Shown here one piece after another: positions 53,289-61,212 of a DNA stretch of 64,000 nt. The position numbers and the translations under genes are program-made. The stretch covers positions 434,001-498,000 of the forward strand of contig NZ_JBBMQM010000001.1 in the NCBI RefSeq assembly GCF_038900055.1, given 5' to 3'. Source of the DNA: Henriciella sp. AS95 (GTDB lineage Bacteria > Pseudomonadota > Alphaproteobacteria > Caulobacterales > Hyphomonadaceae). Every line of letters starts with the position of its first letter. Within the stretch, counting starts at the first letter, position 1. The notes beneath the pieces are model-generated. The model made no database searches and was not told the origin of the DNA. It saw only the letters and a program-made list of their open reading frames with translations.

Positions 53289-53326
53289 GCCTTCATCCTG
53301 AGCAAAGTGGAAGGATGAAGGCTTTT
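53289..53326 (+). terminator. terminator formed by a REP-like palindrome
   Basis: GCCTTCATCCT (53289-53299) pairs perfectly with AGGATGAAGGC (53312-53322), followed by TTTTT. The core CATCCTGAGC...GAAGGATG resembles a dispersed palindrome seen often in alphaproteobacterial intergenic DNA. Confidence 0.8.
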
Positions 53327-53352
53327 TATGGTTTGCCGGTGGCTTTTAAAGC

Positions 53353-54021
53353 CTAGTTCTTGAAGGCGCTGAACACGTCGTCGGCGCTCGGCTCGTCGCC
53401 GTTTGAGGATGGCTGGACCGCTTCTGACGCGGCATCTGCATCTTCGGCAGGCTTCAGGCTCGGGCCTTCGCTCTGCTTGTTGGCGTCTAGCTTCTTGCGG
53501 CGGTCAACGGCTTTGTTGACGACTTCGTCGAGCTCGATCTGCGAGCAGAGGCCGAGCGTCACCGGGTCAACCGGTTTGATGTTCTGCGAGTTCCAGTGGG
53601 TTTTCTCGCGGACATTGGTGATGGTCGCCTTGGTCGTGCCGATCAGCTTGGAGATCTGCGGATCGGAGACTTCCGGGTGGTTGCGGATGAACCATGCGAT
53701 CGCATCCGGCTTGTCGGCGCGGCGGGCGACCGGCGTGTAGCGCGCGCCCTTGCGCTTCGGCTGCGGGATGTGGGCGATTTTCGACTCCGCCACTTTCAGG
53801 CGGTAGTCAGCATTTTCTTCGCCCTTGCGGATTTCTTCGCGGGTCAGCTCACCGCGCGAGATCGGGTCGACGCCGCGCATGTTCTCGGCAACGTCGCCGT
53901 CCGCAATGCCTTTCACTTCCAGCTTGTGCAGGCCACACAGGTCCGCGATCTGGTCAAAGGAAAGCGTGGTATTGTCGATCAGCCAGACGGCTGTCGCCTT
54001 TGGCATCAGAATATCGGCCAT
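53353..54021 (-). CDS. trcR: cell-cycle transcriptional regulator TrcR (DUF1013)
   Basis: 222 residues with the DUF1013 sequence MPKATAVWLIDNTTLSFDQIADLCGLHKLEVKGIADG, a helix-turn-helix-like N-terminus, and the DPITRGELTREEI, DPQISKLIGTTKATI and LCSQIELDEVV regions conserved across alphaproteobacteria. In Caulobacter this protein is TrcR, a nucleoid-associated regulator of cell-cycle transcription. ATG at 54021. The same window holds rcdA, supporting a Caulobacter-type cycle. Confidence 0.93.
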   Translation of the reverse strand: MADILMPKATAVWLIDNTTLSFDQIADLCGLHKLEVKGIADGDVAENMRGVDPISRGELTREEIRKGEENADYRLKVAESKIAHIPQPKRKGARYTPVARRADKPDAIAWFIRNHPEVSDPQISKLIGTTKATITNVREKTHWNSQNIKPVDPVTLGLCSQIELDEVVNKAVDRRKKLDANKQSEGPSLKPAEDADAASEAVQPSSNGDEPSADDVFSAFKN

Positions 54022-54054
54022 TTTGGGCTCCGTTTGCTGTCTCTAAAACGCAAG

Positions 54055-54078
54055 CCGCCCGACCTTTCGGCCGGGCGG
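54055..54078 (-). terminator. hairpin between PLC-DUF4332 gene and trcR
   Basis: CCGCCCG (54055-54061) pairs with CGGGCGG (54072-54078) around a loop with GACC and GGCC. On the minus strand it follows the PLC-DUF4332 stop and precedes trcR. It could end the former or lie in the trcR leader; the T-tract is weak. Confidence 0.45.
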
Positions 54079-54164
54079 TCAGGGTTCCAGAAGGGGAATT
54101 ATTCCTAACGTCGCAGAGTATAAGCGCTAAGCGCGAAAAAGGGAAGGTCAATGGAGCAGGGTTA

Positions 54165-55859
54165 TCAACCCGCCTCTTTCGCCAGTCCGATCCAGCCGTC
54201 GATTTCTTCCGGGTTCGGGGCGCTGGACCCGGAGATCATGCGGCGGGCTTCCGGGGTTTCGACGAAGGACATGGACGCGGCCAAGAGGTCGGAGGCGCTG
54301 GCATTGGCGACCGACTCCACGCTGCGATAGCCAGCGCCGACGAGGATCTGGACGTCATGGACGCGCAGGCTTGGCATGGCCATTTTGAGGCGGGTCTGGT
54401 CCTGCCAGTCGGCAAAGCTTTCGGGCGTGATATAGCCGCTATCGAGCGCGTCGGCGCTGACCATCGGATCGGCATCCAGCAGGTCGGCGACGGTCGTGAT
54501 GTCGATAGTCGCCAGACGCTCGGCCGTTTTCGGGCCGATGGACGGCGCGTCGACGACATCGCTGTCGAGGGTGAGGTCTGAATCCTCGGAGATGATGATC
54601 TCATCGTCATCTGAATCTGAAGATGCGGCGGCCGGGGCCGGTTCGTCTTCCTCTTCGGCGGTGGTTTCGATGATGGGCTCCGGCTCAGGCTCAGATGTTT
54701 CCCGAAGGACAGGCTCGGGGGTGGGTTCGCGTTCCAGGACCGGTTCCGGTTCGGGCGTGATTTCGGGCTCTGGCTCAGCGACCGGGGCAGGTGCCGCGGT
54801 CTCGACAGGTTCGGTTTCGGTTGCCTCGGGCGCTTCAGCCGGGGTGTCTACGACGGCTTTGGCGACCGGCTCTTCAGTCTCTTCTATGCGCGGGGTGTGC
54901 TTCGTGCCGGTGGGTTTGGGCAGCTCAGCATCCAGCTCGGCAATCGGCTTGCGCAAGACGTCGCGGGCGTGGACCTTGCGGATCGCCTTGTCGTCATCCG
55001 GGAGCGTCTTGATGACCTTTCCGGTCTCCTGCAGCTCCTTGTACATCCTGGCGACGATGGCCTTGTCGGCGGCATTGTCCATCTTCTTGGTGACCCAGCG
55101 GATCGGGATGTCGAGCGTGGCGAGATAGCCCTGGAGCTTGAGGCTCACTTTTTTCGGCTTTACCTTCGCTTCCTTGATGGCGCGCACATAAAGCGTTGCG
55201 ATGCCCTTGGTGGCATAGGCGCAGAGGTCGGCGATGGCATCCAGCATCGTGTCATCAAGACCGGCAGGCGGGTTCTTCGCGCCGACATGAATGTCGTAAT
55301 GGTCGATGAAGGTTTCATAATGCGGGTGCGAGCGCTGGGCGCCGGCGAGCACCATATCTGCAACGAATCCCGGCCCGTCGCCGGCCTCAATGTCCGGATA
55401 GCCCTTGGCTTCGATGCGGCGGACAATCTCGTCTCTGGATTTGGCAATCGACCATTCCACGGCACGGTGGATCGAGCCTTCTTCCTCGGTCTGGCCGGTG
55501 TGGAAAGGCTGACAGGGATCGGAAAAATAGTGGCTCATCACGCCCAGGGCATAAGCCGCATCATTCCACTTCCTGGCGCGAAGGGCTTCGACGGCGCGGC
55601 CATACCATTCGGTCGCTGCGTCCTGTGCGCCGCCCCAATTGCCTTCGGACACGTGCAGCACGTGGTTCTTGAAGTCCTTGAAGTCGGTGTCCGGGGCTTT
55701 GGCGCCTTCCAGCAGCCACATATGTTCGGAGACAAGCAGGTTTCGCCAGTCTTCGGCGTCGGGTCCATCAATGAGATTGAGCGCTTCCATCGCGATGAAG
55801 TGATGCGTCGAGCGGCAACGATGCGCGACAATCACGTTCTGCAGAAGGCTGGTGGTCAT
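54165..55859 (-). CDS. zinc-phospholipase C-like domain fused to DUF4332
   Basis: 564 residues from the ATG at 55859, with a GGGGAG site. Residues about 1-200 resemble the zinc-dependent phospholipase C/P1 nuclease helical fold: His13, HVLH (66-69), then SHYFSDPCQPFH (His110, Asp114, His120) and His131. Residues about 200-320 are helical and basic. About 320-430 is a Pro/Glu repeat-rich acidic linker. The C-terminal 120 residues are a DUF4332 domain with two helix-hairpin-helix-like units (SIGPKTAERLATIDITTVAD, RVHDVQILVGAGY). There is no signal peptide, so it acts inside the cell, unlike secreted PLC. A CtrA-type site lies 49 bp upstream. Function unknown. Confidence 0.85.
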   Translation of the reverse strand: MTTSLLQNVIVAHRCRSTHHFIAMEALNLIDGPDAEDWRNLLVSEHMWLLEGAKAPDTDFKDFKNHVLHVSEGNWGGAQDAATEWYGRAVEALRARKWNDAAYALGVMSHYFSDPCQPFHTGQTEEEGSIHRAVEWSIAKSRDEIVRRIEAKGYPDIEAGDGPGFVADMVLAGAQRSHPHYETFIDHYDIHVGAKNPPAGLDDTMLDAIADLCAYATKGIATLYVRAIKEAKVKPKKVSLKLQGYLATLDIPIRWVTKKMDNAADKAIVARMYKELQETGKVIKTLPDDDKAIRKVHARDVLRKPIAELDAELPKPTGTKHTPRIEETEEPVAKAVVDTPAEAPEATETEPVETAAPAPVAEPEPEITPEPEPVLEREPTPEPVLRETSEPEPEPIIETTAEEEDEPAPAAASSDSDDDEIIISEDSDLTLDSDVVDAPSIGPKTAERLATIDITTVADLLDADPMVSADALDSGYITPESFADWQDQTRLKMAMPSLRVHDVQILVGAGYRSVESVANASASDLLAASMSFVETPEARRMISGSSAPNPEEIDGWIGLAKEAG

Positions 55860-55907
55860 GATGGCTCCCCTTGGTTTTCTCAAGGAGGCATGAGAGGCCC
55901 GTTTTGG

Positions 55908-55922
55908 TTAAGCCGCCGTTAA
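55908..55922 (-). promoter_or_regulatory. candidate CtrA-binding site upstream of PLC-DUF4332 gene
   Basis: TTAA-N7-TTAA (GTTAACGGCGGCTTAACC on the minus strand) matches the CtrA consensus in both orientations. It ends 49 bp before the gene's ATG, where a regulated promoter would be. Confidence 0.5.
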
Positions 55923-55955
55923 CCCAGATTGACGGGAGGTTACCAAGCGCGGGAC

Positions 55956-57605
55956 CTAGTCGGCGAGGGAGGCCTTGAGGTCAGCCATCGGGAAGAGCGG
56001 GCCCGGATCGACGCGCCTGTAATTGTCACCGCAGCCGGAGAGTTGCCGCGGGTCGAGGTCGGAATGGCTGAAAATGTCCTCGGCGCCGAGGCTGTAATCG
56101 GCCGATAATTTTTTCACGAGCGCTTTTGTCGACGCGATCTGGATGGCGGGAAACGGGTCCTCTCCGTCACCATTATTGACAAGCTCTATGCCTATCGAAC
56201 GCGTGTTCACATTTTCCCGGACGCCATGGAAACTGACATGGCCTGCGGTGCGCAAATCTGGCCTCTGTTGCGCAATCGCGCCGTCGCGGCCGATGATGTA
56301 GTGAATGGACTTGTCGTCCTGCTCAAAAAACCAGTCACGCCAGAACGTGGCAGAGCCAGTAACGTCCGCGAAGTGGATCTCTCCGGCTTCGCAGAGCGGG
56401 CCGCCAATCGTATGGATGACAATCATGTCGATGGCGCCCGGCTCTCTTGTTTCGCCGCCATTGTGAGCGTAGTCGGCGGGCAGGCGGTCAATGGCGAGCG
56501 CGTCGGGCTCGGCCTCGATGAGGTCTGCGGGGCGGCCATAATCGAGCCAGTCAATGATCGGGTCGAGGTCGCCGACAATCGGTTCGGCGAGGCTCTCGAT
56601 AAGGGTCAGGCCGTTCATGCCATTTGCGAAAAAGACGATGCCATCGCCAGACTGGGGCTCTAGCGCCGCGAAGGCCTTGAAGGGGCCATTGTCGCCCCAA
56701 TGGAAGATGATCGGCGTTTTGCCGGTCTGGACGCCCCAGCCGAGCGCCCATGTCACCTGGTCGCTCTTTGTGGGTGAGGCTGGCGTCCACATTTCGTCGG
56801 TCAGGCTGTCGTTGCCGCAAAGGCCTGCGAGGAAGGCCGCATAGTCATCAGCTGTCGTGGTCATGGAGAAAGCGGCGCCCGAATTTGGCGGGTTCTTGAG
56901 CGGGCGCCCGTCCTGCTTGCTGCCGGATGCGTCATGTCCGAAGGCCGGGCTCATGCCGTCGAGAGGCTTGCTTAGCGATGTGCGCGGAAGGCTGGCGCCG
57001 TACCGCTCGCGGAAGAGCAGGTCCAGTGACTTGCCGGTTTGGTCCTCTACAAATGCCTGCAGGAGCTGAAATGCTTCGCCGGAATAGTTGAATTGTCTGC
57101 CGGGTTCGAAATTGAATTCTATGGGGCCCCAGGTTTCCCGATCCGTCGGGTCGGACGCCCAGTTTGGCAGGCCGCTACGGTGCTGAAGGATGAGCCGCGG
57201 GGTTAGCCGCGCATAGAGCGCCTTGTTTGGAATGCGGGCATAATTGAAGGTGTCGGCAAGGGGTTCGTCCAGATCGAGAACGCCTTCGTTTGCCAGCGAC
57301 ATGACAAGTGTGGCGAACACGGTCTTGGTCAGCGATGCGGCCTCAAATGCGGTGTCGGCTGTGACCGGTGCGCGCGTCTCGACATCCTCGACGCCGAAAT
57401 GGCGGGTGGACGTGACCTGGCATGATGAAAGACGCGCAATCGACAGGCCGGGCACGTGCGTCTGTTGCATCAGGGTCCTGATGGCGTCATCGGACGGGAT
57501 GAGGTCTGGCGCCGGGCTTTCAGATGCAGGGGTGGTTGTGCATGCGCCGAGACCAAGCGCCAAAGCGCCGGCTCGAAGAATTTTGAGAGATCTGCTGATG
57601 AACAT
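55956..57605 (-). CDS. lipoprotein fusing a beta-lactamase-fold serine hydrolase and an amidase
   Basis: 549 residues. The N-terminus is a lipoprotein signal (LGLGACTTT, Cys22). Residues about 35-370 are a beta-lactamase/penicillin-binding fold: SLTK (Ser91-Lys94), the YSG box (Tyr174) and HWGDNG as the third motif. Residues about 385-545 form an Amidase_2 domain (IVIHTIGG, HYIIGRDG, GIELVN, FSHSDLDP, VDPGPLF), with the His, His and Asp of the zinc site in place. It would sit on the periplasmic side of a membrane and could trim and cut peptidoglycan in one polypeptide. Amidase substrate and localisation (inner or outer membrane) are not defined. Confidence 0.88.
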   Translation of the reverse strand: MFISRSLKILRAGALALGLGACTTTPASESPAPDLIPSDDAIRTLMQQTHVPGLSIARLSSCQVTSTRHFGVEDVETRAPVTADTAFEAASLTKTVFATLVMSLANEGVLDLDEPLADTFNYARIPNKALYARLTPRLILQHRSGLPNWASDPTDRETWGPIEFNFEPGRQFNYSGEAFQLLQAFVEDQTGKSLDLLFRERYGASLPRTSLSKPLDGMSPAFGHDASGSKQDGRPLKNPPNSGAAFSMTTTADDYAAFLAGLCGNDSLTDEMWTPASPTKSDQVTWALGWGVQTGKTPIIFHWGDNGPFKAFAALEPQSGDGIVFFANGMNGLTLIESLAEPIVGDLDPIIDWLDYGRPADLIEAEPDALAIDRLPADYAHNGGETREPGAIDMIVIHTIGGPLCEAGEIHFADVTGSATFWRDWFFEQDDKSIHYIIGRDGAIAQQRPDLRTAGHVSFHGVRENVNTRSIGIELVNNGDGEDPFPAIQIASTKALVKKLSADYSLGAEDIFSHSDLDPRQLSGCGDNYRRVDPGPLFPMADLKASLAD

Positions 57606-57659
57606 GCTGGCCTCACCCGAAATCCAGAGGGGTAGAGCCAGACTAGCGCAATCGTGTGA

Positions 57660-59078
57660 CTATTGAAGCTGTTCGAGCTTTTCGCGGGCGGTTCTGAGCG
57701 CGTCCATCAACACTTCGTCGCGGAAAGGCTTCGATACGATGGGGCAATCGCCAAGGCCGTCCGGCAGATTTTCCAGCTCTTCATAGCCCGTGCAGAAGAC
57801 GATTTCGACGCCCGAAACGCGCAGGTCCATGGCCAGATCGAAGGATTTCACGCCGCCAAGATTGCCATCCAGAAGGGCAATCTTCGGCAGATCCTTTTCA
57901 ATTGCGGCGCGGGCTTCGTCCACGGTGCCGACCGGGCCGATGACCCGGTATCCGGCTTCAGCGATGCGATATTCCAGATCCATGGCTGTGAGCACTTCGT
58001 CCTCAACGATCAGGACGGAGGGAAGATTGGTCGAGTGAGACGGCTGCGCGGGTTTAAGCGGGGTTTGGTCCGATTTGCGGGTTGGCACTTTGCTGTTTTC
58101 CCGATTGGTTCGGATATAGAGGCGGGCCTTCAGACCGTCATTGGTCCAGTCGCGGTGAAGCTCTCCCTCGGCGAATTCGCGGATAAGCCGGTCCAGCAGG
58201 GTCGTTCCAAAGCCGGTCTGGCTGGGCAGGTCATCAAGCGCGACTCCGGATTCGTTCCAGAGAAGCTCGATTTCGCCTTGCTTCAGCTCCCAGCTGACAT
58301 CCAGTCGGCCGTCTGGCAGCGATAGCGCCCCATATTTGGCCGCATTGGTTGCAAGCTCGTGCACGATCAGTGCGAGAGACTGCGCGGTTGAAGGCTCAAG
58401 GATGATGGATGGGCCATCAAGAAACGTGCGCTTCTCGACGCCGTCATCATACGGGGAGATTTCGTCGCGGATCAGCATCTTGAGATCGGCGCCGTCCCAG
58501 CGGGAGGCTGCCAGCAGGCTGTGGGCGCGGGCAAGAGAGGCGATCCGGCCTTCGACCGAGGCCTTGTAGCTCTCGACATTGTCCGCTTTTGTCAGACTGA
58601 CAACGGCCTGGGCAACAGACAGCGCGTTCTTCGCACGGTGATCGATTTCGCGCATCAGCAAGGTCTGGCGTTCTTCTGATTTCTTCTGGTCCGTGACGTC
58701 GGTATTGGTGCCAAACCAGCGCTGGATCTTTCCGTTTTCGTCGCGGATCGGCAAGGCCCTGGACAGGAACCAGCGATACTCGCCGCGATGACTTCTGATC
58801 GGGAACAGGTCTTCCCAAGGCTCGCCTGTTGCAAAAACTTCCGAGAATTTCGCAGAGACGCGGTCGACATGGTCTGGATGATGAACTGATTTCCAGCCCC
58901 ATCCCGTCATCTCGTCAATCGTGGTGCCCGTATAATCGTACCAGCGTTGATTATACCAGAAGATGCTGCCGTCCGGCTGAGCCATCCAGGCCAATTGGGG
59001 AATTGAATTGGCCAGGGTATGAAAGGCCGCCTCCATTGAGGCAGCGTCCTTACGCAAGGCGTCGAACCGATGTGGCAT
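57660..59078 (-). CDS. hybrid PAS-HWE histidine kinase with receiver domain
   Basis: 472 residues. An N-terminal PAS domain (about 15-135; LANSIPQLAWMAQPDGSIFW, YTGTT, DVTDQKKSEE) is followed by an HWE kinase (about 135-330; REIDHRAKNALSVAQAVVSL with the His, then HELATNAAKYGALS and the WNESG Trp-x-Glu). A receiver domain occupies about 355-470 (VLIVEDEVLTAMD, LLDGNLGG with the phospho-Asp, and a C-terminal SKPF with Lys). No transmembrane helix is present, so it is cytoplasmic. HWE kinases often act in the alphaproteobacterial general stress response, which is a reasonable but unproven guess here. Confidence 0.92.
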   Translation of the reverse strand: MPHRFDALRKDAASMEAAFHTLANSIPQLAWMAQPDGSIFWYNQRWYDYTGTTIDEMTGWGWKSVHHPDHVDRVSAKFSEVFATGEPWEDLFPIRSHRGEYRWFLSRALPIRDENGKIQRWFGTNTDVTDQKKSEERQTLLMREIDHRAKNALSVAQAVVSLTKADNVESYKASVEGRIASLARAHSLLAASRWDGADLKMLIRDEISPYDDGVEKRTFLDGPSIILEPSTAQSLALIVHELATNAAKYGALSLPDGRLDVSWELKQGEIELLWNESGVALDDLPSQTGFGTTLLDRLIREFAEGELHRDWTNDGLKARLYIRTNRENSKVPTRKSDQTPLKPAQPSHSTNLPSVLIVEDEVLTAMDLEYRIAEAGYRVIGPVGTVDEARAAIEKDLPKIALLDGNLGGVKSFDLAMDLRVSGVEIVFCTGYEELENLPDGLGDCPIVSKPFRDEVLMDALRTAREKLEQLQ

Positions 59079-59204
59079 GTGAGACCCAAATTGCTGCTCG
59101 CCCAGAGGCGTATCCTCGCGAACATGGACAAAGCTAACACACTAAAAAGGTGTGCGCGAATCATAATTCTCCCGTGTGGAGAGCGGTCTAACGTGCGGTT
59201 TGAC

Positions 59205-60182
59205 CTAGGATAAATCAAGCAGCAGCTTGCCGATATGTCCGCCTTTTGACAGGGCCGCCTGCGCGGCCTCGGCCTGATCAAAGCCGTAAGTTTCATCGAT
59301 CACGGGCTTGATGTCGCCCGAGCCGACGAGAGGCCAGAACTTCTCTTCGATTGCCGCGCGAATGTCGGATTTCTCGGACACCGGCCGCGCGCGAAGTGTT
59401 GTACCCGTCAGGATGAGGCGCTTCAGCATCAGCGGCATCAGGTTAAGTTCGACCTTCGGTCCGTTCAGGTAAGCGATGTTGCAGATCCGGCCATTCACTT
59501 TGGCGGCGGAGATGTTTTTCTGGACGTAATCGCCGCCGACCATGTCGAGCGTCACGTCGGCGCCGCCGCCATCACTTACGATGGCTTCAAAGGCTTCGGT
59601 CTTGTAGTTGATGGCGCGCGTCGCGCCGAACCCCCTGGCGGCCTCGCATTTTTCATCGGTGCCTGCGGTTGTCCAGATGTCGGATGCCCCGGCGGCTTTG
59701 ACCATCTGGATCGCCATGGAGCCGATGCCGGACGTGCCGCCATGGATGAGGATGCTTTCGCCGGCCTTGAAGGCGCAGCGCATGAAGATATTGGCGTAAA
59801 CGGTCATCATGGCTTCTGGCAGGGCAGCGGCCTCCAGCAGGGACAGATTGGCCGGAACCGGGAGAAGCGAACCTTCATCTATCGCGGCAAATTCGGCGTA
59901 GCCGCCGCCTGCCAGCAGGGCGCACACCTTGTCGCCCTCTTTCCATTTGGTGACCTTGGCACCGACCGATTCGACCGTCCCTGAACATTCCAGGCCCATG
60001 ATGTCGGATGCGCCGGGGGGCGGTGGATATTTGCCTGCCCGCTGGACGAGGTCTGCGCGGTTGAGGCCAGCGGCGGCGACCTTGACCAGTACCTCATGAT
60101 CGCCGGGCGTCGGCCGCTCGACATCTGCAACTTTCAGCGGTTGTCCGTCTTCGGCGACGATGGCCTTCATCATGTCAGTCAT
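59205..60182 (-). CDS. NAD(P)H-quinone oxidoreductase (zinc-independent MDR family)
   Basis: 325 residues. The medium-chain dehydrogenase fold shows LNRADLVQRAGKYPPPPGA, GLECSGTVESVG, a nucleotide-binding ESILIHGGTSGIGSMAIQMV, and ATRAINYKTEAF. It lacks the Cys ligands of zinc alcohol dehydrogenases, and the PIG3-type N-terminus suggests a quinone/NADPH oxidoreductase. The start is ATG 60182 (or 60173). It is a single gene, divergent from DUF1192 and rcdA. Confidence 0.9.
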   Translation of the reverse strand: MTDMMKAIVAEDGQPLKVADVERPTPGDHEVLVKVAAAGLNRADLVQRAGKYPPPPGASDIMGLECSGTVESVGAKVTKWKEGDKVCALLAGGGYAEFAAIDEGSLLPVPANLSLLEAAALPEAMMTVYANIFMRCAFKAGESILIHGGTSGIGSMAIQMVKAAGASDIWTTAGTDEKCEAARGFGATRAINYKTEAFEAIVSDGGGADVTLDMVGGDYVQKNISAAKVNGRICNIAYLNGPKVELNLMPLMLKRLILTGTTLRARPVSEKSDIRAAIEEKFWPLVGSGDIKPVIDETYGFDQAEAAQAALSKGGHIGKLLLDLS

Positions 60183-60222
60183 AGGGAGATTCCTGCTTGA
60201 TTTGTTGGCGTCTGTGCCTTTG

Positions 60223-60253
60223 CCTTGTGGGCAGCATGCCTAGAGGCACAAGG
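60223..60253. promoter_or_regulatory. inverted repeat in quinone reductase-DUF1192 intergenic region
   Basis: CCTTGTG (60223-60229) is repeated as CACAAGG (60247-60253), with a nested GTGCC/GGCAC pair nearby. It overlaps the region before the DUF1192 ribosome-binding site and may be an operator or hairpin. Confidence 0.3.
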
Positions 60254-60264
60254 GAGATGGATCA

Positions 60265-60435
60265 ATGTTTGAGGAACAACCGCCGAAGCCCGCCAAGCTC
60301 GACCTTGAGAGACTGTCGGTTGACGAACTCAAAAGCCGCGTGGAGGCCTTGAAAGCCGAAATCGAGGCGTGTGAAGCTGAAATCCGCAAGAAGCAGGATC
60401 ACAAATCGGCAGCAGACAGCATCTTTAAAAGCTGA
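60265..60435 (+). CDS. DUF1192 small coiled-coil protein
   Basis: 56 residues from the ATG at 60265, with AGGGAG upstream. The LDLERLSVDELKSRVEALKA start, acidic heptads and ending AADSIFKS match DUF1192, a small alphaproteobacterial protein of unknown function. It precedes rcdA by 108 bp. Confidence 0.88.
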   Translation: MFEEQPPKPAKLDLERLSVDELKSRVEALKAEIEACEAEIRKKQDHKSAADSIFKS

Positions 60436-60448
60436 GCGGTGCCTCATC

Positions 60449-60464
60449 TTAAGACCCCTTAAAC
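60449..60464 (+). promoter_or_regulatory. CtrA-like half sites upstream of rcdA
   Basis: TTAAGACCCCTTAAAC places two TTAA words 6 bp apart; the CtrA consensus has 7. It lies about 80 bp before the rcdA ATG. rcdA is a CtrA-linked gene in Caulobacter, so the near-match is plausible but weaker than the one at 55.9 kb. Confidence 0.3.
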
Positions 60465-60543
60465 GGGTTGCCCCGTAAACAAAAAGTATCGCCCGCTTAA
60501 CAGGCGAACCCAATAAAGCCGACGACAAGAGCCCGAGATTTTC

Positions 60544-61089
60544 ATGGCCCTATCCCCTGACTTCAATGACGACGATTTCAACATGCCCGACTTCACCGCG
60601 AGCCGGGTCTTCGAGAAGGTGTTCGCGGATGGCATGGCGCTTGTCGAAGAGACGGCCTCCTATCTGGATGGTCCGGGCCGGGACATGTCGCAGAAATTGC
60701 CACGTGAAGCCGGACTGACCTATGCCGCGTGGAGCATGGAGCTGACGACGAAGCTGATGCAGGCGGCCAGCTGGCTCGTCATGCAGCGCGCCGTTCGCGA
60801 TGGCGACATGAAGCATGATGATGCGCTCGCCAAGAAATACAGAATCAGCCGGGATGGCCCGCCCCTCGATCCGTCGAAGCAGCGCGGCCGCGGCCTGCCT
60901 GACCATTTCCTTGACCTGGTCGAAAATGCCGAAAACCTTTTCAGCCGCATCTGCCGCCTCGATGCTGCGATCTATCTGGCTGGCAGTACGGGCGACACCA
61001 GCCCGGTCATGAAGCAGATCGAAGAGCTTAAAGCCGCCGCAGAAGATGGCGCCTTTGACCCGCTGCGCGTCTGGGGCCGGGCCCGATAA
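60544..61089 (+). CDS. rcdA: regulator of CtrA degradation RcdA (DUF1465)
   Basis: 181 residues with the RcdA/DUF1465 signature: MALVEETASYLDGPGRDMSQ, YAAWSMELTTKLMQAASWLV, and a helical core ending near AIYLAGST. RcdA is an adaptor that, with CpdR and PopA, delivers CtrA and other substrates to the ClpXP protease at the Caulobacter cell pole. The N-terminal acidic segment and C-terminal charged tail are normal. ATG at 60544. Its presence together with trcR shows a Caulobacter-type cell cycle. Confidence 0.93.
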   Translation: MALSPDFNDDDFNMPDFTASRVFEKVFADGMALVEETASYLDGPGRDMSQKLPREAGLTYAAWSMELTTKLMQAASWLVMQRAVRDGDMKHDDALAKKYRISRDGPPLDPSKQRGRGLPDHFLDLVENAENLFSRICRLDAAIYLAGSTGDTSPVMKQIEELKAAAEDGAFDPLRVWGRAR

Positions 61090-61212
61090 GTCCGGGTGCC
61101 GTGGGCGTGCCGTGCCGTTTAGGGTAAGCGCAATCGGACAAATTTCGACATTCGTAGAAAGCCGGGTTTCAGCCTTGGCGGATTAGACTTCGCGCGAATG
61201 CGAGGGCGCCCC

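Noticed and set aside
59000-59030. Words GGCCAATTGG and AATTGGCCAGG inside the histidine kinase gene
   Set aside because: They resemble the tkt/gap site but lie inside the conserved PAS coding sequence and lack the full AATTGGCCAAG.
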